Below are positions 6,576-13,903 of a stretch of DNA of 28,200 nucleotides, piece by piece. This DNA comes from a virus, in the IMG/VR virus record IMGVR_UViG_3300033997_000058, positions 1-28,200 of that record. One strand, given 5' to 3'. The notes below the pieces were generated by a model. That model worked only from the letters and a program-made list of their open reading frames with translations, was not told where the DNA came from and did no database searches. Every line of letters starts with the position of its first letter. Positions within the stretch are counted from its first letter, which is position 1. Both the position numbers and the translations under genes were made by a program.

Positions 6576-8173
6576 TATTCGCTATCTCTCAATCTAGGTG
6601 AAATGTAATATTCCCCGCGACACATAATCACCACGTTATCCGCAATTAGCTCAGGCATGATTACATCGCGTAGGTACGTTGTTAGCTTTCCAGTCGATGC
6701 GAAAGCTTTGTTACTCTTTAGGTTTTGCTGTAATTGCTGCACTGTTATCTTCGGCAATTTGCGCTCTTTGATGTCCTTTGCGCAACGCTTGGCTAGATAC
6801 TTTTTAACTATCTCAACCTTGGGCGACAGTCCTGCACAACCTGAATCCTCGGCTGCTGCCAAGTAAGTCCGGCTAAGCTCATCAAAAATATCAATTGCGC
6901 GTTTCGTGGTTTTGTAGCCGATCACTTTTCTGCGGCGACCGTCTTTAGCCCACTCTTTGGCTGCCCACATGATTGAAGCAATCTTCTGAATTTGCTCACC
7001 GGCTTTACCCATGGTTCCGCGGATCATCGAGTCATTGAAGCGCCCATTATCTGCCATCTGTCTTTCTATCCAGTTGCGATAGTCGTTAATCAGCCCGTGC
7101 GCGTTGTCGTCGAACGTAAAGCAAATGCCTTGGTCATTGACTAGGTTGTTCACTAAATCGATATAAGCGGCTTTTAGAGAGCCATCGACAGGCTCAAAAA
7201 TGTCATGGTTTCGAGTGCCAAGCATGTGAGGTTCTTTAATTAACAAGAAACGCTCACTAATACCGCGGCCTTTGCGACCTGCTTCAAGCAGTGAATCAAT
7301 CGTTTCTGGCTGTGCCAGCACTGCACAGGTTCCTTTTACATAACCGCGAAATGCATCACGGCTAGAGCGTTGGACTGATATCCATTCACCAGACCACATG
7401 CTAAGAAATATGCCGTTGTTGGCTTTCTTTCCTTCGCTGCCGTAGACATTCCCTAGCATGACATCTATTGCATCGGCCTCGGCTGAAATGATGTTAACCC
7501 AACCATTTTGCTTGATTGCCAACTTCTCCAAACCCTCTGGCGTAGAGTCATTAACATCAACGATGTAATCAGGCAATTCTTCAAGCTCTTGCCCTTTGTT
7601 CATCATGTCGATTTCCAATCCTTCGCGCTGCGTGTCGCTGGTCGCTGATTTGTGCTGCTTGCGTAGCTCGTGCACGTCCTTCTCAATTTGTCCGCGCTTG
7701 AATTTATTGGTCTTATTGATTGACTCGTAGGCTATGCGAATCGGTAGCATGAAGGATTCATTAACGCCAGTCTTGCCAGTTGATGGCGGCTGCCCAGAAA
7801 CGCAAAACAGGTTTACTGGCCTAGTTGCATCACTGCCGCGATACGGTGCATAACTGAACTGGCGAGACATGGCAACTGATAAGCAACCAAGGCCATGCAG
7901 TAAGCAAGTATTTGGCGGGAATTTTACAGACTTTCTAACTGAGTCAGCATAAAGCTCTAACACGTTTTTGCGCCAATCCTCTTGCTTTGGCGTAACGATA
8001 TCAACACTCAATTGTTCATTTGACTGCTCCAATATCTGCGGCCAAAGAGATTCATCTTTCAGCATCTCAATGTTTGCTGGAGCATATTCAGCTATAAGCT
8101 GCGCTGGTGACATGTTTAACGACTGATAGTCGACAATCAACTGATTGACTAATTGATCTGTTGGTGAGTTCAT
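6575..8173 (-). CDS. DUF3987 replication ATPase (helicase/primase-like)
   Basis: A 532-residue P-loop protein with Walker A GQPPSTGKT (127-135), an acidic Walker B-like strand NIISAEADAIDVM (227-239) and a GRGISERFLLIKEPH stretch resembling the arginine-finger/sensor region of DUF3987 proteins. The C-terminal ~100 residues look like a winged-helix domain. DUF3987 proteins are RecA/DnaB-like ATPases in phages and mobile elements that work in replication, often beside a TOPRIM primase. Here the primase is the first gene on the opposite strand. The start has GAGG five bases upstream, overlapping the preceding stop. The helicase activity is inferred from family. Confidence 0.82.
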   Translation of the reverse strand: MNSPTDQLVNQLIVDYQSLNMSPAQLIAEYAPANIEMLKDESLWPQILEQSNEQLSVDIVTPKQEDWRKNVLELYADSVRKSVKFPPNTCLLHGLGCLSVAMSRQFSYAPYRGSDATRPVNLFCVSGQPPSTGKTGVNESFMLPIRIAYESINKTNKFKRGQIEKDVHELRKQHKSATSDTQREGLEIDMMNKGQELEELPDYIVDVNDSTPEGLEKLAIKQNGWVNIISAEADAIDVMLGNVYGSEGKKANNGIFLSMWSGEWISVQRSSRDAFRGYVKGTCAVLAQPETIDSLLEAGRKGRGISERFLLIKEPHMLGTRNHDIFEPVDGSLKAAYIDLVNNLVNDQGICFTFDDNAHGLINDYRNWIERQMADNGRFNDSMIRGTMGKAGEQIQKIASIMWAAKEWAKDGRRRKVIGYKTTKRAIDIFDELSRTYLAAAEDSGCAGLSPKVEIVKKYLAKRCAKDIKERKLPKITVQQLQQNLKSNKAFASTGKLTTYLRDVIMPELIADNVVIMCRGEYYISPRLRDSE

Positions 8174-8180
8174 TTTCGCC

Positions 8181-8420
8181 TCACTTAATATTTATTGAAT
8201 AATTTTTAAGACCAATCCTGTCACAAGTTCCCTTTACTGCGTCAAGGGATTTGAACACTCTAAGCTTTTTTGAGTGAGTTGTTATTACTTTTACTGATTC
8301 AAGGTTTAGCGCCTCACTTTTTAGCTCAAGATGGTATCCGCCATCACATTTAATAGCGGTAACGCAGAACGGCATGTTTAGCGCTGCGTATGACTTTAGC
8401 TGCATTTCTGTTGAAACCAT
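8181..8420 (-). CDS. Small hypothetical protein, first of the ATPase operon
   Basis: A 79-residue protein, beta-rich, with VKVITTHSKKLRVFKSLDAV and a following GLKNYSINIK. The 'RxFKSLDxA…G…F/YxI' ending is common in small phage proteins of unknown function. AAGGA six bases before the ATG fixes the start. It is seven bases upstream of the DUF3987 gene and shares its promoter, so a replication-linked role is likely but unproven. Confidence 0.6.
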   Translation of the reverse strand: MVSTEMQLKSYAALNMPFCVTAIKCDGGYHLELKSEALNLESVKVITTHSKKLRVFKSLDAVKGTCDRIGLKNYSINIK

Positions 8421-8460
8421 TATAAATCCTTATTTCGTGTTGACGTTTTTTAAATTCGTA

Positions 8461-8500
8461 TTGACGACGTGATACTATTTCAATATCATCCAACCGTCAA
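8461..8500. promoter_or_regulatory. Divergent promoter and bipartite element, copy D
   Basis: TTGACG (8461-8466), 28 bases, CGTCAA (8495-8500), a perfect inverted repeat of the arms. Plus promoter: -35 TTGACG, 17 bp, -10 TATCAT (8484-8489), driving the primase. Minus promoter: -35 TTGACG (8500-8495), 17 bp, -10 TAGTAT (8477-8472), driving the ATPase operon. The two promoters overlap face to face. A third TTGACG at 8440-8445, with the context CGTRTTGACG repeated at 21 bp, could add a regulator site. Confidence 0.65.
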
Positions 8501-8519
8501 CCATAATTTGGAATTAATC

Positions 8520-9575
8520 ATGTACGACATAGATGCAATAAAAGCGGCGGCAAATGGTCGATGGATTGAAATATTCAACGCTTGCGGGATGGGTGTTACT
8601 GGTATTAAGAATAAGCATGAAGCCTGCCCAATCTGCAATGATGGCGTTAAGCGTTTTCGTATTGATGATATTCTCGGCGATGGCACTTGGATATGCAACC
8701 ACTGCGGCGCTGGTGATGGCCTTAAGTTGGTGCATCTTTACAAAGATAATTTCAAAGATGCACTTGAATTTGTCGCTGGTTATGTTGGCATCTCGCCAGA
8801 AGTGCAAATCGACCAAGCTGAAATTGATAGGCGCAAGCGTGAGTCTGCTGAGCGCAACAAGGCACGAATCAGCCAAGATGCAGCGGCAAAGCTATCAACC
8901 ACCGAGCAAGCTGCCATTGGCGCAAGCATGATAATGCAGCACGCAGAACCAGCCACAAGACACGCATATCTGACTAAGAAGCAAATCAGCGGCATCACTG
9001 CCTGGTTTATGCCTGAGTCATTTTTGATACCCACGACAGAAGGCCAAACCGACATCAAAGGTCGCCTAGTCATACCGATGATTAACGAACGTCGAGAATT
9101 GATAAACTGCCAGATTATTGACTCTGATTTCAAAATGTTTTTGCTTGGCGGTCAAATTATCGGCGCGTTTCATTTGATAGGCTCAGTGCGCTCTGGTGAC
9201 GTTATTCTGATTGGCGAGGGATATGCCACCATGAACACATTACACGATGCCACATGCTTTCCCTGTGCAGTTGCATTCAATGCGAATAACTTGCTTGCCG
9301 TGTCGCGCATCATTCAGATGCTCTATCCTTCAAATGACAAAATTATCACAGCAGACAATGACCATCACAACAATCACAAGAAGGTCGGCAATGATGGGCT
9401 GAACAAAGGGCGCATTGCATCAAATGATATTGGCTGCCGAATGGTCACTGTGCCAAACCAACAAGGTGTTAGCGACTTCAACGACTTTGATGTGATCAAT
9501 GGACGTGATGCGCTGATTAATTTACTAACTGAGCTAAAAGTGATTGACAAATTGCAAGCTGGGTGCAATCATTAA
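8520..9575 (+). CDS. Zinc-ribbon TOPRIM primase
   Basis: A DNA primase of the phage/P4 type that makes RNA primers for replication. The 351-residue protein has an N-terminal zinc ribbon CPIC…GTWICNHCGAGDG with Cys36, 39, 59 and 62. The TOPRIM core has VILIGEGYAT (Glu233) and IITADND (Asp279, Asp281), then QQGVSDFNDF (314-323), typical of phage TOPRIM primases. The start MYDIDAIK is chosen with GGA seven bases upstream; a longer frame begins inside the promoter. It is transcribed away from the DUF3987 ATPase, which probably supplies the partner ATPase activity. No helicase domain is fused. Confidence 0.9.
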   Translation: MYDIDAIKAAANGRWIEIFNACGMGVTGIKNKHEACPICNDGVKRFRIDDILGDGTWICNHCGAGDGLKLVHLYKDNFKDALEFVAGYVGISPEVQIDQAEIDRRKRESAERNKARISQDAAAKLSTTEQAAIGASMIMQHAEPATRHAYLTKKQISGITAWFMPESFLIPTTEGQTDIKGRLVIPMINERRELINCQIIDSDFKMFLLGGQIIGAFHLIGSVRSGDVILIGEGYATMNTLHDATCFPCAVAFNANNLLAVSRIIQMLYPSNDKIITADNDHHNNHKKVGNDGLNKGRIASNDIGCRMVTVPNQQGVSDFNDFDVINGRDALINLLTELKVIDKLQAGCNH

Positions 9576-9583
9576 CTTGTCAA
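9544..9583 (+). promoter_or_regulatory. Bipartite promoter/operator element, copy B
   Basis: TTGACA, 28 bases, TGTCAA. The left arm is in the last codons of the primase gene. With 17-bp spacing the -10 candidate is AATCAT (9567-9572). The right arm runs straight into CTAACTAAGAGG, the ribosome-binding leader of the next gene. Same arm distance as copies A, C and D. Confidence 0.55.
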
Positions 9584-9601
9584 CTAACTAAGAGGTTAAT
9601 C

Positions 9602-9919
9602 ATGGAGCTAAGCAAAATTCTCGAAATGATGCAAGATGCAGATGTTCGCAATAATTGCCAGTACGCCTTGCAAATTAGCACTCGCGACTGGCTTAAAAAT
9701 CGCGATCTAATTGCCACTGTTAACGAGTACATTGGCGATTCAATTGTTCGCAGTTTGCCGATAAAAAACGGCGTCAATAAGTCAATGCTTAATGAGTTTT
9801 TCGGCTCGTGCAATGTCCAGCAGTCAAAATTAGCAAGAACAATAGCAGCCCGTGACAAGCTCAATGCAGAAATTGCAGCTATGGGTGGTGATACTATGAT
9901 TTGTAATGAGGTGAAGTGA
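9602..9919 (+). CDS. Hypothetical early protein
   Basis: A 105-residue helical protein beginning MELSKILEMMQDADVRNNCQ. No known motif; the C-terminal half (LARTIAARDKLNAEIAAMGG) looks coiled-coil. The ATG has AGAGG seven bases upstream inside the leader that follows element B, so it probably opens a new transcription unit within the early region. It overlaps the next gene as TGATG. Function unknown. Confidence 0.65.
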   Translation: MELSKILEMMQDADVRNNCQYALQISTRDWLKNRDLIATVNEYIGDSIVRSLPIKNGVNKSMLNEFFGSCNVQQSKLARTIAARDKLNAEIAAMGGDTMICNEVK

Positions 9920-10170
9920 TGAAAGCTAAAGAAACTACAGCAGATTATGACCGTTACACGTGCGCAAAAGATTTAAGCATGCTTGATTATCCTTGGCGTC
10001 AAAATATGCGCAAAGACATTGAGTCTGGCGCATTTGTTAAATTTGTATCGGCCAACGCATCAGCTAAGCAGTTTGTCGTGGTTAACCTTGAGAAGTTTGG
10101 CGTTAATTTCAAGGTTACAAACTTGGGTTGTGGAGTGCAAAAAATCGAGTCGATAAAAGATGATGCCTAA
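9919..10170 (+). CDS. Hypothetical early protein
   Basis: An 83-residue protein beginning MKAKETTADYDRYTCAKDLS, not recognised. The ATG overlaps the previous stop as TGATG and has AGGTG six bases upstream, preferred over the GTG one codon earlier. The second half is beta-rich (KQFVVVNLEKFGVNFKVTNL). It overlaps the next gene by 8-11 bases. Function unknown. Confidence 0.6.
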   Translation: MKAKETTADYDRYTCAKDLSMLDYPWRQNMRKDIESGAFVKFVSANASAKQFVVVNLEKFGVNFKVTNLGCGVQKIESIKDDA

Positions 10171-10363
10171 CGACTTTGTTTGGAAGCAAGTTTATCACGG
10201 AGCTATAAAGAAAGGTGCTAATGAGCGGATAGCAAAAGAACGTGCTTGCATGGCTTCGGATAAATTCAGAAAAAGCGCTTATGGAAAAAACGCCATCAAG
10301 ATGATTGAAGATGAAATCAAAGAGGCGGTTAAGATTTCAAAAATGCATAAGGTGAACTCATGA
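10160..10363 (+). CDS. Small basic hypothetical protein
   Basis: A 67-residue helical, lysine-rich protein with WKQVYHGAIKKGANERIAKE and an ERACMASDKFRKS stretch, a 'GANER.A.…A' pattern seen in small phage proteins of unknown role. Two consecutive ATG codons (10160 and 10163) are possible starts and neither has a strong ribosome-binding site; coupling to the upstream gene is likely. Its stop overlaps the next start as ATGA. Confidence 0.55.
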   Translation: MMPNDFVWKQVYHGAIKKGANERIAKERACMASDKFRKSAYGKNAIKMIEDEIKEAVKISKMHKVNS

Positions 10364-10491
10364 CATCAGAACAAATCAAGGCGCTCATCGAAACTAACGA
10401 GCGCCTTTGGGCGGCTAATAAAAATCTCATTGCAGAGATTGAGAGGCTGAAAAAGACGCTTGATCGTGAAACGATTAAGCGTTACAATTAA
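10360..10491 (+). CDS. 43-residue coiled-coil peptide
   Basis: Codes MTSEQIKALIETNERLWAAN followed by KNLIAEIERLKKTLDRET, almost certainly one amphipathic helix with leucine/isoleucine heptads (I6, L9, L16, L23, I27, L30, L34). It begins at an ATGA overlap with the upstream gene and has AGGTG six bases before the ATG. Likely a small oligomerisation or adaptor peptide; function unknown. Confidence 0.55.
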   Translation: MTSEQIKALIETNERLWAANKNLIAEIERLKKTLDRETIKRYN

Positions 10492-10505
10492 TAAAAGGGG
10501 TTAAC

Positions 10506-10628
10506 ATGCCAATATCTTTTAAGAAGTGCGCAGAGTGTGGGGTAAGTTTTTATGGTACAGACAAAGCAAAGTTCTGCTGTAGCAATTGCAGGGTTAAATC
10601 GCACAGGGGAAAAACAAAAAAGAAGTAA
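10506..10628 (+). CDS. 40-residue FCS-type zinc finger
   Basis: Codes MPISFKKCAECGVSFYGTDK then AKFCCSNCRVKSHRG. Cys8, Cys11, Cys24/25 and Cys28 make an FCS-like treble clef, with a basic tail ending in lysines. AAGGGG lies five bases before the ATG, the best ribosome-binding site in the area. It stops at 10626-10628 just after an A6 run. The GIY-YIG gene overlaps it in the +1 frame; removing one A from the run would fuse the two into about 295 residues. It is either an independent small protein or the displaced N-terminus of that nuclease. Confidence 0.6.
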   Translation: MPISFKKCAECGVSFYGTDKAKFCCSNCRVKSHRGKTKKK

Positions 10629-11394
10629 AAAGCCAAATGGATACTGGCTGATAAGAGAGCATGTAGAGGAAGAAGCTAAAAAATACAGAACAAAGTCAGA
10701 GATGAAGTTAAAAAACAACCCAGCATTTACTGGAATGTCAAAGCTATCCATATCTGATGAAATCTTTACTTTAGGAAAGAAAAGTAATGGGTATTTGACT
10801 GTTGAAAAGTGTATTGATGCAGCTAAAAAATACAAATCAATAGCCTCTTTTTCTAAAAGTAAAGATAAAACAGCTTACAATATGCTTTGCAAGCTTGGGT
10901 TAATAATTGATGCAACAAGCCATATGAAATTAAATAGGGTTAACAATAATTATTGGACATTTGATAGATGCGTAGAAGAGGCGCTTAAGTACAAAACAAG
11001 AAATGAATTTAAAACTCTTTCTATAGGCGCTTATGATAAGTGCCATAAAAATAAGTGGTTAATCGATGTTTGTAGTCACATGGTTAGCGGGTATAAGACA
11101 AGTGATTGTGTATACGTTTGGAAGGTTGCTGGTCATGAAAATGTGTACAAGATAGGTCTGACAAAAAATACCATTGTAGAAAACAGAATAAGCTTTGTTG
11201 AAAAATCTAATAACATAAAAGCTGAGAATAAAACTAGCTTTTTGATTAAAGGCAACGCTTACCAAGTAGAGCAGGAATGCTTAATGTTTGGAGAAAGGTT
11301 TTACGGTTTTAGCGGCGATGGTTACACAGAGTTTAGGACGCTAACAGCAGTCCAATACCAAGATTTAATTAATTTTATACAAACTAAAGTTTAG
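10552..11394 (+). CDS. GIY-YIG (T5orf172-like) homing-endonuclease-like protein
   Basis: The frame gives up to 280 residues. Three repeats at about 31-63, 81-125 and 134-177, of the type YWTFDRCVEEALKYKTRNEF…CSHM, resemble NUMOD-like DNA-binding repeats of phage homing endonucleases. The C-terminal domain has GIY-like VYVWKVAG (187-194), YIG-like VYKIGLTK (198-205), Arg212, and GDGYTEFR with Glu260, as in T5orf172/MUG113 nucleases. The gene is visibly more AT-rich than its neighbours, suggesting recent arrival. Its true start is unclear: the ATG at 10552 has GGGG nine bases upstream but lies within the zinc-finger gene. A free-standing mobile nuclease between early genes is the likeliest identity. 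Confidence 0.72.
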   Translation: MVQTKQSSAVAIAGLNRTGEKQKRSKKPNGYWLIREHVEEEAKKYRTKSEMKLKNNPAFTGMSKLSISDEIFTLGKKSNGYLTVEKCIDAAKKYKSIASFSKSKDKTAYNMLCKLGLIIDATSHMKLNRVNNNYWTFDRCVEEALKYKTRNEFKTLSIGAYDKCHKNKWLIDVCSHMVSGYKTSDCVYVWKVAGHENVYKIGLTKNTIVENRISFVEKSNNIKAENKTSFLIKGNAYQVEQECLMFGERFYGFSGDGYTEFRTLTAVQYQDLINFIQTKV

Positions 11395-11407
11395 ATTGGG
11401 GTGTCTA

Positions 11408-13234
11408 GTGGAAATACCGACATTTGGCAAGTTAACGCCTCGCCCGTATCAGTGGGAAGCTATCCAGAACATTAAGCAGTTTATCCGCGAGCAATTCATA
11501 TCGTTCAAGAATGGCGGTGAAGTTAAAAACGCCATTCTTAACGCCTCTGTATCAAGTGGAAAATCATTAATAATGGGCGCAGTTGCTGCGCACTGCCAGC
11601 GCACAAACCGCCGCTGCATGATTCTGACTGACATAGGTGAGCTTTGCGACCAAAACGGCCAAGAGGCTTGGTCGATGGATGTTAAAACCTCGTTTTATTC
11701 GGCCTATGTCGGCCAGAAGTCAAACTATTACAACGTGGTGAGCGCAACGCTTGGAACAGTGGCCAATGCACTTAATCGCGATTATGCCACGGCTGAAACA
11801 GTGCCAAAGGTTTTGTTAATTGATGAATGCCATAAATTGCCGATTGAAGACATGGACGGCGAAAAGGCATCACAATATGCCCAAGTAATCGAACACTTTA
11901 AAAAGATTAATCCTGCATTGGTCGTGGTCGGTTTTACAGGAACGCCATGGCGCGGAACTAGCTCAATACTTGGATCATTTTGGTCGGAAGAATTGAAACC
12001 AGTGATTGACCGTGAGTTTTTGAAAGCTAACGGCTACACGGTTCCTGACGTTTTCGGTTTTACTGATAACGAATACGACCTAAGCGAATTCAACAATTTT
12101 ACCGAAAATGACACTGGCGACTATTCGAAAGCCGATTTAGAGCGTATGCAAGAGAAGATGGATTTGTCCACTACTCAAAAAATCATGCATGACGTTATTG
12201 AAATGGCGGCCAATCGAAACGGCGTATTAGTGACTTGTAGCGGATTTAAACACGCTCAAGAGGCCGCCAGCGTGTTAGGTGATATTCCGCACGCAATCTT
12301 TACGACTCAGCAATTGCAATCAAACACAGGGCTTAAAACGCGCAAAGAAATAGTTGACGCTATTAAGTCAGGCAAGATTAAGTATCTGTTTCAGATTGGC
12401 TGTTTCAGTGTCGGCTTTTCGGCTCCCTACATCGACACATCGGTAATTTTGCGCAGAATTGGCAGCCTTACGCTACTTGAGCAATTGCTTGGCCGTGGTC
12501 GCCGCTTACAAAATCAATGGATGCTTGACGCTGGAATTAACAAGGTCGATCACCTAGTTCTCGACTTTAGCGGCACACTCGAAGCCATGGCTGACCTGTT
12601 CAATAACCCTGTGCTTGAAGACGCTATGAAAGCCAAGGACAAGAAAGACAATAAATTCTTGAATTGCGCCAACTGCGGAACCGAGCACGGAGTTCACGCT
12701 CGCAGATGTCCTAACGAGCAGTGCGGAGAGTGGTTTAAATTCCGTGTGTGCGAGGATTTGCGCTTGAATGGAATCTTAGTGGATAAGGGCTGTGGAGTTA
12801 AAAACGACATAGCATCTAAAACGTGCTCTGGCTGCGGAAAATATCTGATTGACCCTAACGCCAGACTATCGCACAAACCCTACACAGATGCCGATTGGAA
12901 GCCTGTGCAGCGTATGGAATTGGCAATTGCCGGGAATCGCAGTGATGCTATCCAGGTGAAGTATTATTTGGACTCATACGGCTTGGACGGAAAACAGGAA
13001 ATAGCCACGGTCAACTACTGGGCGATAATGTCAGGCGGCAAGCGAGTATGGGAAAGTAAGTTTGTGAAACAGCACGTTAAACCAGCACTATGGAAAACCG
13101 TGTTAAGCATGACTCCAGCGGCAATTGTGCAAAGCACTAATTTATTTATCACTCCCAAAATGGCGACTCACCGAATAAATGCGAAAGGTGAGTCAATTGT
13201 TAATGTAAGCAAAAAGGATAAGGTGGCGGCATGA
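11408..13234 (+). CDS. SF2 DEAD/DEAH-type helicase with zinc ribbons
   Basis: A 608-residue superfamily 2 ATPase of the type III restriction/DEAD group. PRPYQWEA resembles the Q region (11-18), motif I is ASVSSGKS (46-53), motif II DECH (139-142), motif III GFTGTPWR (175-182), motif V near GCFSVGFSAP (331-340), and motif VI QLLGRGRR (359-366). After the helicase core come a four-Cys ribbon (C420, C423, C434, C439) and a second cluster (C462, C473, C476). A GTG start is chosen with GGGG six bases upstream; a TTG four codons earlier is less likely. It is coupled to the next gene by ATGA. It probably unwinds recombination or replication intermediates; substrate unknown. Confidence 0.88.
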   Translation: MEIPTFGKLTPRPYQWEAIQNIKQFIREQFISFKNGGEVKNAILNASVSSGKSLIMGAVAAHCQRTNRRCMILTDIGELCDQNGQEAWSMDVKTSFYSAYVGQKSNYYNVVSATLGTVANALNRDYATAETVPKVLLIDECHKLPIEDMDGEKASQYAQVIEHFKKINPALVVVGFTGTPWRGTSSILGSFWSEELKPVIDREFLKANGYTVPDVFGFTDNEYDLSEFNNFTENDTGDYSKADLERMQEKMDLSTTQKIMHDVIEMAANRNGVLVTCSGFKHAQEAASVLGDIPHAIFTTQQLQSNTGLKTRKEIVDAIKSGKIKYLFQIGCFSVGFSAPYIDTSVILRRIGSLTLLEQLLGRGRRLQNQWMLDAGINKVDHLVLDFSGTLEAMADLFNNPVLEDAMKAKDKKDNKFLNCANCGTEHGVHARRCPNEQCGEWFKFRVCEDLRLNGILVDKGCGVKNDIASKTCSGCGKYLIDPNARLSHKPYTDADWKPVQRMELAIAGNRSDAIQVKYYLDSYGLDGKQEIATVNYWAIMSGGKRVWESKFVKQHVKPALWKTVLSMTPAAIVQSTNLFITPKMATHRINAKGESIVNVSKKDKVAA

Positions 13235-13425
13235 TTACTAGATATTACATATCACAAGACAAAGAGCTTAAGGTAAAAATAAGGGCTAGCGATGAAGAAA
13301 TGGAGCTAGCAACAGAGATAACAATGGATGCTATCAAAAATCTTGTTAGAGTGGATTTTGTTGGTTACTGGCTTGCAAAGTTTGGATTCATGAAATTAGC
13401 AATGAAGTTCAAGGTGGCATCTTGA
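13231..13425 (+). CDS. Small hypothetical protein between helicase and nuclease
   Basis: A 64-residue protein starting MITRYYISQDKELKVKIRAS. It is coupled to the helicase gene by an ATGA overlap and to the VRR-NUC gene by a TTGA overlap, so all three are made together. The C-terminal part (VGYWLAKFGFMKLAMKFKVA) is amphipathic and basic. No known family; a helper of the helicase or nuclease is possible from position only. Confidence 0.6.
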   Translation: MITRYYISQDKELKVKIRASDEEMELATEITMDAIKNLVRVDFVGYWLAKFGFMKLAMKFKVAS

Positions 13426-13850
13426 CTGAAATCCTAACCACCACTAACCGCGCTGGCTTGACGATTTACAAGCCAGCAATCAAGCAGGTTGATCGCCTTG
13501 AGAAGTCCGAGCAAATCGACTTAAACGCGCACTGTGCGAAACGCTGGCCTGTTGAATATGAATCAATGTGGCACACAATCAACGAGAGTGGTGCGGGAGG
13601 CTCTGCTCAATACGGCGCAATGCTGAATCAGCAAGGACGAAAGAAAGGCGTTGCTGATTGGCTAGTCATGATCCCTCGCGGAGAATATCACGGCCTATTC
13701 ATCGAGCTTAAGCGCTGCCATAGCGGCACGATATCGAAAGAGCAAAAGGCCTTCATGCTACGCCAAGAATCTCTTGGTTATCGCTGCGTTGTGGCCTACG
13801 GTTTCCGCGCAGCGCTCAAGGCAATTGAAGATTATTTTAATTTAAGTTGA
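13422..13850 (+). CDS. VRR-NUC nuclease
   Basis: A 142-residue stand-alone VRR-NUC domain of the PD-(D/E)xK superfamily. GRKKGVADWLVMIP carries Asp79, and GLFIELKR gives Glu95 and Lys97. ISKEQKAFMLRQESLGYRCV supplies the following helix with Gln108. Stand-alone phage VRR-NUC proteins are structure-specific, Holliday-junction-type nucleases by family knowledge, which fits the helicase and RecT/exonuclease context. The start is TTG, preceded by AGGTGG and overlapping the upstream stop. An alternative ATG is at codon 49, too far inside. Length is typical of phage members. Confidence 0.88.
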   Translation: MTEILTTTNRAGLTIYKPAIKQVDRLEKSEQIDLNAHCAKRWPVEYESMWHTINESGAGGSAQYGAMLNQQGRKKGVADWLVMIPRGEYHGLFIELKRCHSGTISKEQKAFMLRQESLGYRCVVAYGFRAALKAIEDYFNLS

Positions 13851-13886
13851 CAATAGTTTTAGATAGATTAATATTGCATTTGTCAA
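13847..13886 (+). promoter_or_regulatory. Bipartite promoter/operator element, copy C
   Basis: TTGACA, 28 bases, TGTCAA. The left arm includes the stop codon of the nuclease gene. The -10 candidate is AATATT (13870-13875) at 17 bp, or TAATAT at 16 bp. The right arm runs into CTAACAAGGGG, the ribosome-binding leader of a 19-codon frame, and would drive the RecT/exonuclease unit. Confidence 0.6.
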
Positions 13887-13903
13887 CTAACAAGGGGTTT
13901 ATT

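Noticed and set aside
8514-9133. Minus-strand frames of 117-120 codons opposite the primase
   Set aside because: They are antisense to a clear zinc-ribbon/TOPRIM primase, lack start signals and carry no recognisable domain.
10614-10650. A-AAA-AAG slippery heptamer at the end of the zinc-finger frame
   Set aside because: A -1 slip there adds only about ten residues before a stop and does not reach the GIY-YIG frame, which is +1.
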